Source: DATCKG01 sp036562385 (GTDB taxonomy: Bacteria; Bacillota; Sulfobacillia; Symbiobacteriales; Symbiobacteriaceae). Taken from it: a stretch of DNA of 15,494 bases. Below the pieces are notes generated by a model. That model saw only the letters and a program-made list of their open reading frames with translations. It had not been told where the DNA came from and did no database searches. Shown here in pieces: positions 6,616 through 13,645 of the stretch (position 1 is the first letter of the stretch; every line of letters begins with the position of its first letter). Location: contig DATCKG010000073.1 of the NCBI GenBank assembly GCA_036562385.1, forward strand, positions 1-15,494, written 5' to 3'. A program made the position numbers and the translations under genes.

Positions 6616-7632
6616 GTGGCAGAGAAACGGCTGGGTTACCAGACAGTGCAGCTCTCGTCGCCGCCCTTCATCGTGGGCGCCGCCGCCGTGGCCGGGCCCC
6701 TGGAAGCAGAAGGCCCCCTGGGCCAAGAGTTTGACCAGACGTACCCGGACCTGCTCGCCGGGCAAAATTCCTTTGAGAAGGCCGAACGGCTGATGATGCA
6801 GGATGCCTGCCGCCTGGCCCTGGAGAAGGCCGGCATCACCAACTCCCCGCCGGAGATCGACTACTTCCTGGCCGGGGACCTGCTCAACCAGTTGGTCACC
6901 TCGGCCTTCTCAGCGCTGCCCCTGGCCGTTCCGTACCTAGGCATGTACGGTGCCTGCTCCACCTTCTGTGAGGCCATGGGGCTCGGCGCCATGCTGATCG
7001 ACGGCGGTTTCGCCGACCGGGTGCTCTGCGCCACGTCGAGCCACAACGCGGCGTCGGAGCGGCAGTACCGCTACCCCACCGAGTACGGAAGCCAGCGCAA
7101 ACCCTACTCCCAGTGGACGGTGACGGGCGCCGGCGCCGTGGTGCTGAGCAAGACCGGCAGCGGCCCCCGCATCACCCATGTGACCATCGGCAAGGTGATG
7201 GACCTGGGAATCAAGGATCCCTACAACCAGGGCGCCGCCATGGCGCCGGCCGCGGTGGACACCATCGAAGTCCATCTGAAAGACACCGGACGTTCCCCGG
7301 AGTACTACGACCTGATTGTCACAGGGGACCTGGCCCGATTCGGCCAGGAGATGGCGGTCCAGCTCATGGCCGACCGGAATCTGCACCTGGGTGACCGGTT
7401 CCAGGACTGCGGCGTCCTGATCTTCGACAACGAACGGCAGGACGTCCACTCGGGCGGCAGTGGCTGTGCCGCGTCGGCCATCGTCACCTGCGGGCATCTG
7501 CTGAAGGAGATGAGCCGGGGCCGAATCCGGCGCCTGCTCCTGGTGGCCACCGGAGCGCTCTTTTCGCCCACCAGCTTCCAACAGGGCGACAGCATTCCGA
7601 CCATCGCCCATGCCATCGCCATCGAGGGGTGA
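6616..7632 (+). CDS. spoVAD: Stage V sporulation protein AD
   Basis: A 338-residue soluble thiolase-fold protein, the dipicolinic-acid-binding SpoVAD subunit attached to the spore inner membrane channel. Length is normal. Recognisable stretches include the start (KRLGYQTVQLSSPPFIVGAA), AGDLLNQ with Asp88, and GACSTFCEA with Cys114; Asp and Cys residues in this region are reported to contact the ligand in Bacillus SpoVAD. It starts at GTG 6616 after AAGGGGAGAGAGG. It lies between spoVAC and spoVAE with 13-nt and 6-nt gaps, which indicates one transcript. Confidence 0.96.
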   Translation: MAEKRLGYQTVQLSSPPFIVGAAAVAGPLEAEGPLGQEFDQTYPDLLAGQNSFEKAERLMMQDACRLALEKAGITNSPPEIDYFLAGDLLNQLVTSAFSALPLAVPYLGMYGACSTFCEAMGLGAMLIDGGFADRVLCATSSHNAASERQYRYPTEYGSQRKPYSQWTVTGAGAVVLSKTGSGPRITHVTIGKVMDLGIKDPYNQGAAMAPAAVDTIEVHLKDTGRSPEYYDLIVTGDLARFGQEMAVQLMADRNLHLGDRFQDCGVLIFDNERQDVHSGGSGCAASAIVTCGHLLKEMSRGRIRRLLLVATGALFSPTSFQQGDSIPTIAHAIAIEG

Positions 7633-7638
7633 GCCTGC

Positions 7639-7989
7639 ATGATGTACCTGAAGGCGTTCCTGGTGGGTGGCCTCATCTGTATGATCGCCCAGCTCATCTT
7701 GGACAACACGAAGCTCAGCCCCGGACACGTCCTCTCCGGCCTGACGGTGGCCGGGGGCATCCTGGGGGGACTGGGATTTTATGATCTCCTCATCGATTTT
7801 GCCGGTGCCGGCGCCACGGTGCCCATTTCCAGCTTTGGCAACGCCCTGGTGAAGGGGGCGCTCCAGGAGGTCAACACCCGCGGCCTGGTGGGCGTGCTCA
7901 CAGGCATGTTCGAAATGACCAGCGTGGGCATCGCAGCCACCATCGTCTTTGCGTTTCTCACTTCCCTGGTCTTCCAGGCCAGGAGCTGA
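7639..7989 (+). CDS. spoVAE: Stage V sporulation protein AE (SpoVAEb type)
   Basis: A 116-residue membrane protein matching the SpoVAEb form. It has three to four hydrophobic segments and the motif DFAGAGATVPISSFGNAL (53-70), shared with SpoVAC. It is part of the dipicolinic acid channel. Two adjacent ATG codons (7639, 7642) can serve as start; GAGGGGTGAG at 7624-7633, overlapping the spoVAD stop, is the ribosome site. No separate spoVAEa-like gene is present, as in many non-Bacillus spore formers. Confidence 0.93.
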   Translation: MMYLKAFLVGGLICMIAQLILDNTKLSPGHVLSGLTVAGGILGGLGFYDLLIDFAGAGATVPISSFGNALVKGALQEVNTRGLVGVLTGMFEMTSVGIAATIVFAFLTSLVFQARS

Positions 7990-8007
7990 AGCGAAGGAGG
8001 ATATGCC

Positions 8008-8295
8008 ATGACCGTCGTGAATGACCTGGAACGAGCCATCGCCATGGCCGAGGCCATCCGGGGCAACTACCTCCTCTTTGCCATCGAGACCAAAGAGGAG
8101 AAGGCAAAAAAGGTCTTTAAGGAAATGGCGGAGGATATGAAACGGCACGTCCTGATCCTGGAGTCGCGAAAGGAGTACCTGGAAAAGCACAATCCCCTGA
8201 ACTCCCCGGAATGGGAGAGCGCAGGGGATCGGATGAAGGAGAAAAAGCAGACCGGCAGGCGGTCCTGCGGGGAGATGCATCCCGAGATGAACTAG
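8008..8295 (+). CDS. DUF1657-like small protein of the spoVA operon
   Basis: A 95-residue acidic/basic helical protein starting at ATG 8008 with AAGGAGG at 7994-8000. Residues 1-65 read like the DUF1657 family: a helix, the phrase FAIETKEEKAKKVFKEMAED, and a second long helix ending near YLEKHNP. DUF1657 genes follow spoVAEb in spoVA-2mob type operons of Bacillus, which give spores high heat resistance; the order spoVAC-spoVAD-spoVAEb-DUF1657 is the same here. The C-terminal 30 residues are polar and look disordered. The domain call is from memory of the family and needs a profile search. The stop shares CTAG with the convergent gene. Confidence 0.7.
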   Translation: MTVVNDLERAIAMAEAIRGNYLLFAIETKEEKAKKVFKEMAEDMKRHVLILESRKEYLEKHNPLNSPEWESAGDRMKEKKQTGRRSCGEMHPEMN

Positions 8296-8891
8296 CCGCT
8301 TACGCACCTCCTGGCCTCGGCCAGAAGGTGGCAGATGCGGCGAAGTTCATGGTCAAAGGCTTCCATCCTGCCGGCGATCAGGTCCGGGCGCAGGCACGGC
8401 AACAGTGCCTGCGCTTCGCGTATGATCCGAAGCGCTTCTTCGGCCCCTTCCCGGACAGCTTGCTTGTGGAGCCGGCAGGTCGCTTGCTCCGCCCGGATCA
8501 CGTCGGTCCCGGCCGTTCGGTATCGCTCCGCCTCCGCCGCCAACTGTTCGATCTCGGCCCGCAGCGCGGCCATCTGCCGGGGCGCCTCACCCGGGGGCAT
8601 ACTCTCAAGCAGATGGCGGAGGTCTTCCAGCCGCGACTCCACCGCCAGAAGCCGTTCCAGCGGCGGGACCGGAGCACCGGCCTCCGCCGCGGCGGTTTCC
8701 ACCTGGGACCGCACCGCGGCCAGCAGTTCGGCCAGCCCTTCCAGTTCCTGAAAGGCGGCATCGTGCTCTGCCCTCCACCGGCTCCGGCCGGCCTCCATCT
8801 CCTCCAGGGCCGCCAAGAGCTCCTTTCGGTTCAGTCTCCGCCGAACCCGCTGGGGCCGCGCCTGTCGCTCCGGCTCTCTGACCCAACCCAT
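8292..8891 (-). CDS. Unrecognised coiled-coil protein
   Basis: A 199-residue protein that I do not recognise. The ATG at 8891 is chosen for GGGAGGTG on the same strand (8897-8904); the reading frame continues upstream but runs antisense to mutY. A basic start (residues 1-23, Arg-rich) is followed by long amphipathic helices rich in Glu, Ala, Leu and Arg (about 24-65, 70-135 and 145-195), which suggests a coiled coil. No signal peptide or membrane segment is seen. Four cysteines lie in the C-terminal third, not in CxxC pairs. It is divergent from mutY and convergent with the spoVA operon, sharing the CTAG stop. A sporulation or structural role would be a guess from location only. Confidence 0.72.
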   Translation of the reverse strand: MGWVREPERQARPQRVRRRLNRKELLAALEEMEAGRSRWRAEHDAAFQELEGLAELLAAVRSQVETAAAEAGAPVPPLERLLAVESRLEDLRHLLESMPPGEAPRQMAALRAEIEQLAAEAERYRTAGTDVIRAEQATCRLHKQAVREGAEEALRIIREAQALLPCLRPDLIAGRMEAFDHELRRICHLLAEARRCVSG

Positions 8892-9122
8892 GGCCCCACC
8901 TCCCGTGTGGGTATGAGGAGATTCGGCCAGCGTCTGCCAATTCCTGCCTGTGCCACGCCTCGTAAGCAGCAGGAAAGTCCGGGAGGAGCCGAGAATGTAC
9001 CGGGACCGTAGGTTCGCCCACGGTTCCCGCGGGCAGGGGCGTGCCCCCGGAGGCGCGCCCCGGGCCTTTGCAGACCAGGCGGCGGACCCCTCTGGCAAGA
9101 TGAGACGCAGGAGAGACCGCAG

Positions 9123-10235
9123 ATGACCCAAAAGAGGCCTCGCCGCACCTACGACCCCGGTCCGCACTCCCGGGAACTGAGCGCCGCCCTGCTCGGTTGG
9201 TTTGCCGCCCACCGGCGGGATCTGCCCTGGCGCCGCACCCGAGACCCTTATCACATCTGGGTCTCGGAAGTGATGCTGCAGCAGACCCGGGTCGAGACGG
9301 TGATCCCCTATTACGAGCGGTGGCTGCAGCGGTTTCCCACGGTGGAAGCCCTGGCCACCGCCCCCGAGGATGAGGTGCTCAAGGCCTGGGAGGGGCTGGG
9401 CTACTACTCCCGGGCCCGGAACCTGCACCAGGCAGCCAGGGAGGTGGTTGCCCGGTACGGAGGAAGGGTCCCGGACGAACCGCAGGCCCTGGCGGCGTTG
9501 AAGGGGGTAGGGCCCTACACCGCCGGTGCGATTCTCTCCATCGCCTACAACCGGCCGGAGCCGGCGGTGGACGGCAACGTGATGCGGGTCCTGTCCCGGC
9601 TCTTCCTGATCCAGGACAGCGTGTCCGAGCCCGCCACCCGCAGGGGGATGGAGGATCTGGCCCGGCGGCTGATTCCCCCGGGGAAAGCTGCGAACTTTAA
9701 TCAGGCCTTGATGGAGTTGGGCGCACTGATCTGTACCCCGACCCAGCCCCGCTGCGACCACTGCCCGGTCACTCGGTGGTGTCTGGCCCGCCGGGAAGGA
9801 GTGGCCGCACAGCTGCCCGTCAAGACCGCCGCCCGGGCCCCTCGCCCCGTGGACATGGTGGCGGCGGTGATCCGGCATCAGGGCCGGGTGCTCATCGTCC
9901 GGCGCCCGTCTGAAGGCCTGCTGGGGGGCCTCTGGGAGTTTCCCGCAGGGGAGCGGCCTTCCGGGGTTCCCTGGCCCCGGGCCGTCCACATGATGCTGAA
10001 GGAGCGCCTGGGCCTGGCCGTGGAGGTGGAAGGCCATCTCTGCGATGTGCGCCACGTCTTTTCCCACCTGGTGTGGAATCTGAAGGCCTATGCAGCGGTA
10101 CCGGCCCCAGGTGAATCCCTGCCGGAGGAGGGGGAGGGCCTGCGGTGGGTCACCCGGGACGAGCTCAGAGCCTTTGCGCTCCCGGTGGCCCACCAGAAGA
10201 TCGCCGCCCATCTCCCGGATGGCCCCGATTCATAA
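9123..10235 (+). CDS. mutY: A/G-specific adenine DNA glycosylase MutY
   Basis: A 370-residue base-excision repair enzyme that removes adenine mispaired with 8-oxoguanine. The N-terminal glycosylase domain has Glu49 (WVSEVMLQQTR) and catalytic Asp150 (PAVDGNVMRVLSR), and a helix-hairpin-helix at 126-137 (LKGVGPYTAGAI). The [4Fe-4S] loop is complete: Cys204-x6-Cys211-x2-Cys214-x5-Cys220. A C-terminal NUDIX-like 8-oxoguanine recognition domain begins near residue 245, with GLLGGLWEFPAGE. The ATG at 9123 follows a purine-rich CAGGAGAG. Length and residues are normal. It is monocistronic as far as can be seen. Confidence 0.97.
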   Translation: MTQKRPRRTYDPGPHSRELSAALLGWFAAHRRDLPWRRTRDPYHIWVSEVMLQQTRVETVIPYYERWLQRFPTVEALATAPEDEVLKAWEGLGYYSRARNLHQAAREVVARYGGRVPDEPQALAALKGVGPYTAGAILSIAYNRPEPAVDGNVMRVLSRLFLIQDSVSEPATRRGMEDLARRLIPPGKAANFNQALMELGALICTPTQPRCDHCPVTRWCLARREGVAAQLPVKTAARAPRPVDMVAAVIRHQGRVLIVRRPSEGLLGGLWEFPAGERPSGVPWPRAVHMMLKERLGLAVEVEGHLCDVRHVFSHLVWNLKAYAAVPAPGESLPEEGEGLRWVTRDELRAFALPVAHQKIAAHLPDGPDS

Positions 10236-10274
10236 AAAAAGCGCCGGCCGGAACCCGTTTGGGTTCCGGCCGGC
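10234..10274 (-). terminator. Rho-independent terminator of the exported-protein gene
   Basis: A perfect 14-bp stem, GCCGGCCGGAACCC/GGGTTCCGGCCGGC, with a 4-nt loop. Read on the minus strand it is followed by GC and then seven T residues. The T-run overlaps the mutY stop codon. On the plus strand no T-run follows, so it mainly ends the minus-strand gene at 10289. Confidence 0.85.
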
Positions 10275-10288
10275 TCGTCATCAGGCCG

Positions 10289-11284
10289 TCATGGATTGGT
10301 GTTCCCGCCGCTTTCCAGGCTGGAGCAGAGGAGGTCAATGCCCGCCATGGCCGGCCAGCTCCGGGAACCGCCGCCGCTGCAGACCTCCCGCAGCAGGTCT
10401 TCGGTGGTGCCCTGCCACTGGGGCGTCTCGGGCTCTTCCGCCGGCTGTTCAGGTTCTGCCGGTGCCGGCTCAGGTTCGGGCTCCGGCTCAGGCTCAGGCT
10501 CCGGTTCCGGTGCCGGCGGCTTGGAGACGACCACCGACGGCTTGGACGCCGGCTGGCTGGGCACCGTCACGGGCTGCGTGGGACGGGTGTACGACGGGCT
10601 CGAACCGGCGGTGCTCGGAGCCTCAGATGCCGGCGCCGAAGAAGCCGGGCTCTTGTCTTCCTCGTGCTCCTCCGGGGAAGCGGGCTTCGCCTCCGTGTTC
10701 CCGGTGTCCGTCGCCGGAGTTGCCACCGCTACCTCTACGCCCGTACCGGTGAGGGCGGCCAGCACCTTCTGCTGCACCGCCTGGCGCTGCTCCGCGTCAT
10801 CCACCAGCACCCGGGCCGAGGCCTGGATCTTCCGCCCGAACCAGCCTGCGGTGGCCGTACCGGTGGCGGTGATCTCCACGCCGTTGTGCGTCTGGGCAAT
10901 GCTCACCTCCGCGACACCGTTGCGGAACTGAGGCGACTCCAGGGGCACCTGCTTCCGCTCGGGCTTCATGAGATGGACCGCATTGAGCTGCACGTTGGTG
11001 AGCTTGCAGTCCATCGGTACGTTGCCCATCAGCCTGGCCCTGGTCACCTGGGAAGCCGGTACTTCCAGGTTCACGCTCCGTACCTGCACCTCATCCTCCG
11101 CCCCACAGGTAAGGTGCAGGGTGAGGGCAGCGCTGTGCTCCAGCGCATCCCGGGCCTCGCCGGCCACGACACTGACCCGGTTTTGCAGCGTCGCTCTCGC
11201 CACGCCCACCCGAAATTGATCCCCCAGGTAGGCGCCTGCCGCCACAGCCCCCACCACCAGCACTGCGACGACCGTGCGCTTCAT
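10289..11284 (-). CDS. Exported/membrane-anchored protein with Pro-Glu repeat tail
   Basis: A 331-residue protein starting at ATG 11284 with AAGGAGGAG at 11290-11298. Residues 1-20 form a signal peptide or membrane anchor (MKRTVVAVLVVGAVAAGAYLG). Residues about 25-195 form a beta-rich domain with regularly spaced short strands (SVNLEVPASQV, GVEITATGTATAGW), vaguely like DUF2993/LmeA lipid-binding-type proteins, but I cannot confirm this. Residues about 200-300 are low-complexity Ser/Pro/Glu/Thr, including a (Glu-Pro) dipeptide run. The end (about 300-331) is a compact tail with Cys residues (LLREVCSGGG, DLLCSSL). The tail could span the cell wall. The function is unknown. Confidence 0.75.
   Translation of the reverse strand: MKRTVVAVLVVGAVAAGAYLGDQFRVGVARATLQNRVSVVAGEARDALEHSAALTLHLTCGAEDEVQVRSVNLEVPASQVTRARLMGNVPMDCKLTNVQLNAVHLMKPERKQVPLESPQFRNGVAEVSIAQTHNGVEITATGTATAGWFGRKIQASARVLVDDAEQRQAVQQKVLAALTGTGVEVAVATPATDTGNTEAKPASPEEHEEDKSPASSAPASEAPSTAGSSPSYTRPTQPVTVPSQPASKPSVVVSKPPAPEPEPEPEPEPEPEPAPAEPEQPAEEPETPQWQGTTEDLLREVCSGGGSRSWPAMAGIDLLCSSLESGGNTNP
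10459..10516 (-). repeat. Hexanucleotide repeat encoding (Glu-Pro)n
   Basis: Near-identical GGCTCA/GGCTCC/GGTTCC/GGTTCG hexamers in tandem (plus strand), reading Glu-Pro repeats in the minus-strand gene. The multiple of six keeps the frame, so repeat gain or loss would change tail length without frameshift. Confidence 0.8.
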
Positions 11285-11598
11285 CAGAAACTCCTCCTTG
11301 AGCCGTGTTTTGTGCCTCAGAAAGGGACGACAACGGTGAGAGGCACCACCGCAAGCGCGCAAAAGGCCCACCGATCAAGGCGCCATCCGGACCGGCGGTG
11401 CGCCGTTGAGCACAGCACTCGGGATACCGCTTGCGAACTGGTGTACACATTTGAAACAGATTGGATATCGAAAGAGGAGATTCCTTCTGCGAGACTTGCG
11501 AAGGGTGAAAGATGGTAACTGGCAGCAGATTTGCGGCATACCTGAGTTTGATCCGGCGTAGTGTATGGGGAGTCTGTCCCCCTACGGAGGTGCTGAGG
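11285..11598. other. Intergenic region without a convincing gene
   Basis: This divergent gap between the exported-protein gene and the small Cys/His protein holds the ribosome sites of both genes and a short GTGTACAC palindrome near 11442. It should contain promoters for both, but I found no good -35/-10 pair. An in-frame upstream ATG at 11512 exists, but the extra residues do not look coding. Confidence 0.5.
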
Positions 11599-11880
11599 TT
11601 GTCCGAACGCCTGCAGCGACTGCTGGCGGAGGCCATCCAGAACGGGCGTCCCATGCTCCTGAACCCCACGGAGGACGAAATCCGCCGCAAAGCAGAGGAA
11701 CTCCGCCAGGAGGGCAAGCTGATCTGCACGTCCTGCAAGAAACCGATTCGGGAACCAGACTTCCGTACCCGCCGGATCGCGTTCGGGCCGCGCCTTGAGG
11801 GCATCGCCCACCTGCATCCGGGCTGCGAAGCGGCGTTCGTGGCATCCGTCGAAAAAGAGACCGAGCCGGGGGCCGGGTAA
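11599..11880 (+). CDS. Small Cys/His protein, likely zinc-binding
   Basis: A 93-residue protein that I do not recognise. The TTG at 11599 is chosen because ACGGAGGTG (11584-11592) lies at ideal spacing; the alternative ATG at 11512 gives 122 residues but a less gene-like N-terminus. Residues 1-40 are helical and charged. A Cys43-x2-Cys46 pair (CTSCKKPI) is followed by His71, His73 and Cys76 (HLHPGC), which could bind one zinc ion. No membrane segment is seen. It is convergent with the tyrosine recombinase gene, with 12 nt between the stops. It could be a small regulator or an orphan zinc-ribbon protein; nothing in the context decides this. Confidence 0.65.
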   Translation: MSERLQRLLAEAIQNGRPMLLNPTEDEIRRKAEELRQEGKLICTSCKKPIREPDFRTRRIAFGPRLEGIAHLHPGCEAAFVASVEKETEPGAG

Positions 11881-11894
11881 CGACCCACCGGCTC
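11863..11894 (-). terminator. Possible terminator at the convergent gene ends
   Basis: GAGCCGG pairs with CCGGCTC, with an inner GGG/CCC, spanning the stops of both convergent genes. Read on the minus strand, a T-rich CTCTTTTTC follows after a few bases. It is a weak candidate because the T-run is not adjacent to the stem. Confidence 0.35.
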
Positions 11895-12954
11895 AGTCGT
11901 CTTCTTCCCGAAGAAGAGGCGTCACCGCGACCTGCCCCACGGCCCAGGCCTGCTGTTCCTCCCGAACCTTGGCGTAGATCCGGGCGCTGTCCACGCTCTG
12001 ATGCGCCAGGCTCACGGCGGTCAGATACAGATCGCCCGTGGCATCGTACAGCCGCTGGGCAAAGGTGTGCCGGAGCTTGTGGGGACTGACAAATTCCATG
12101 GACGGGTCCGCGGTCACCGCATACCGCTTCACCAGGTTTTCGATCTGCCGGCCCGTCAGGCGGCGCCGGGTGGTGGTGGAGACAAACAGCGGCGCCTCCG
12201 CAGCCGGCGGATCACCCTCCGGCACGGGCCGCTCCCCGCTGCTGAGGTAGGCTCGGATCGCCTCCCGGGCTTCCTGGTTGAGGGGAACCCACTCCCGGAA
12301 GCCGCCTTTCCGGCGCACCCGCACCTGTCCCCGCTCCAGGTCCAGGTCTCCTAAAGAAATACCTGCCAGTTCACTCAAGCGCAGGCCGGTGGTAAGGAAG
12401 AGGATCACGATGGCCCAGTCCCGGTTCCGGACCTTCTCGTGGTAGCGCCTTGCCCGGTCGGAAGGCAGGTACCGGCCTGTACGGACGTTTTCGAGAAACA
12501 GCCGGAGCTGTCGCTCATTCAAAGACCGGGGCCGCCTGAGCTCATCCCGCAGCTGCTGCCGGTCCATGCCGACGTAGATCCGGCGGGTGGGGTTCCGATC
12601 CAGGACTTCCCGGACTTCCACGAGGTAGGAGAAGAAGGACCGCAGCACTGCCGCCTTCCGCTGCTGATGCCGGCTGGACACCGGGCTTTCAAACTGCAGG
12701 AGAAAATCCCGGATCAGGTCGTGGGTGACACTGCGGAGATGATCCACCGTCACGTCGGTCCATGAGGAGGGAGGGGAGGTGCTGGCGCAGGCTTCCCCCG
12801 GCCTTGGCGTGGGCCGTACCCGGCGGTCTACCAGATAGGAGAAGAAGACTTTCAGGTCGTACAGGTACGCCTCCGCAGTGAGGGGGGTGATGTGCTTGCG
12901 CAGCCTGAGATCCCGGATGAACTCCTGGAGAATGGCTGGGTACTTGTCCAACAC
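11893..12954 (-). CDS. XerC/XerD-family tyrosine recombinase
   Basis: A 353-residue site-specific tyrosine recombinase. It has an N-terminal SAM-like core-binding domain (about 1-115) and a C-terminal catalytic domain with all six residues: Arg192 (TTGLRLSEL), Lys216 (RRKGGF), His292 and Arg295 (HKLRHTF), His318 (LAHQS) and nucleophile Tyr327 (ARIYAKV). Ordinary XerC/XerD have about 300 residues; extra length lies near 45-68 (Pro/Ser-rich) and 160-178. The GTG at 12954 follows AGGAGGG (12959-12965). The leader contains a small AGGACC/GGTCCT hairpin (12991-13005). A dif-like site lies 580 bp away, which supports a role in chromosome dimer resolution. An integrative-element integrase is the alternative, but no element genes are near. 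Confidence 0.88.
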   Translation of the reverse strand: MLDKYPAILQEFIRDLRLRKHITPLTAEAYLYDLKVFFSYLVDRRVRPTPRPGEACASTSPPSSWTDVTVDHLRSVTHDLIRDFLLQFESPVSSRHQQRKAAVLRSFFSYLVEVREVLDRNPTRRIYVGMDRQQLRDELRRPRSLNERQLRLFLENVRTGRYLPSDRARRYHEKVRNRDWAIVILFLTTGLRLSELAGISLGDLDLERGQVRVRRKGGFREWVPLNQEAREAIRAYLSSGERPVPEGDPPAAEAPLFVSTTTRRRLTGRQIENLVKRYAVTADPSMEFVSPHKLRHTFAQRLYDATGDLYLTAVSLAHQSVDSARIYAKVREEQQAWAVGQVAVTPLLREEDD

Positions 12955-13044
12955 ACATCCCTCCTGGGATCGGTACGTGATGGGAGGAGGAGGACCTCCG
13001 GTCCTTAGTTTACCATAATGTTAGGAGATTGTAACCATATATGT

Positions 13045-13062
13045 GTTAAATTGGTATTTAAC
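13045..13062. repeat. AT-rich palindrome upstream of the recombinase gene
   Basis: GTTAAAT-TGGT-ATTTAAC is a perfect 7-bp inverted repeat with a 4-bp centre, 90 bp upstream of the recombinase start in an AT-rich patch. It may be an operator or a recombinase accessory site. No regulator can be named. Confidence 0.5.
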
Positions 13063-13532
13063 GAACAGATGTGCGGGTCTGGTTGGGCGATCATGCGGAT
13101 GGTAAAATCGGGAAGACACCAGGAGGTCCGGACTTACCGGATCGAGGACGGGGCCAAATCCATCCTGGCGGACACACCCAGGGCCAGATTGATTCCGGTG
13201 CCGGCGGCGGACCCGGGATCCGTACCGAAGGGCGACGAAAATACCTGGCTCTCGCACAAGAACCAACCCCGGAATCCGAAAGCAACACCCAACCGTCGTC
13301 AAATAGACCCTACCGGAGTCGCCACGCTGCCCTTCAAAGGATGGCACCACAGCCCGAAAGCGGTCTGTTTGCCGGCCCGGTCGACGCGAACAGATGGCTG
13401 CAGCGGTCCCGGATCGCCGGCTGTAAACCACCGGATGACCCGACTGCGTCTCCGTAAACCCGGCGACGCCCCGGACCACTGCCAGGGAGGGCCCCATTCG
13501 GCTCTCCAGCGACCTCCAAGCATAACGCGATA
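13063..13532. other. 470-bp stretch without a convincing gene
   Basis: Overlapping open frames exist on both strands, but none has a good ribosome site or a recognisable protein. The most coding-like piece by third-position GC is the frame from ATG 13092 (MRMVKSGRHQEV) for about 65 codons; after that, codon use decays. It may be a decayed gene end or spacer beside the dif-like site. Confidence 0.4.
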
Positions 13533-13560
13533 ACGTCCGATAATATACGTTATGTGAACT
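13533..13560 (+). other. dif: dif-like Xer recombination site
   Basis: A 28-bp site with the standard 11-6-11 layout: left arm ACGTCCGATAA, centre TATACG, right arm TTATGTGAACT. Against Bacillus subtilis dif (as remembered: ACTTCCTAGAA, TATATA, TTATGTAAACT) it matches 8/11, 4/6 and 10/11, or 22 of 28. The arms also form an inverted repeat (ATAACGT at 13530-13536, ACGTTAT at 13547-13553). A XerC/D-type gene lies 580 bp away. It could be the chromosomal dif or a dif-like site used by an integrating element. Confidence 0.65.
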
Positions 13561-13596
13561 AGAATCGTTGGGGTAAGGTGTTCGGATAAGACACCA

Positions 13597-13645
13597 AGAG
13601 GCCGTCCCAAAAGTCATCGTAGATGACTGAGGGACGGCCTCTTTT
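13597..13645 (+). repeat. Large hairpin with T-run, IS-end or terminator-like
   Basis: A 12-bp stem, AGAGGCCGTCCC/GGGACGGCCTCT, encloses a second 7-bp stem, AGTCATC/GATGACT, with loop GTA, and TTTT follows on the plus strand. It has terminator form but no plus-strand gene to end. The GGCCGTCCCAAAAGTC-type sequence resembles terminal hairpins I associate with IS1182-type elements. Confidence 0.6.

Noticed and set aside
8905..8935. Mother-cell (sigma-K/E-like) promoter for the coiled-coil gene, with CATACCCAC as -10
   Set aside because: Only partial -10 match, no convincing -35, and the start would fall within the ribosome site.
8892..10211. Long open frame antisense to mutY continuing the coiled-coil gene upstream
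   Set aside because: It is a shadow of GC-rich mutY codons; the ribosome site at 8897-8904 fixes the start at 8891.
13007..13018. AGTTTACCATAA as a second dif half-site near the recombinase start
   Set aside because: It has a one-base insertion against the dif arm, and no proper 6-bp centre or opposite arm follows.
13018..13617. Overlapping open frames on both strands between the recombinase and the hairpin
   Set aside because: No ribosome sites, no recognisable domains and inconsistent codon use; treated as non-coding or eroded.
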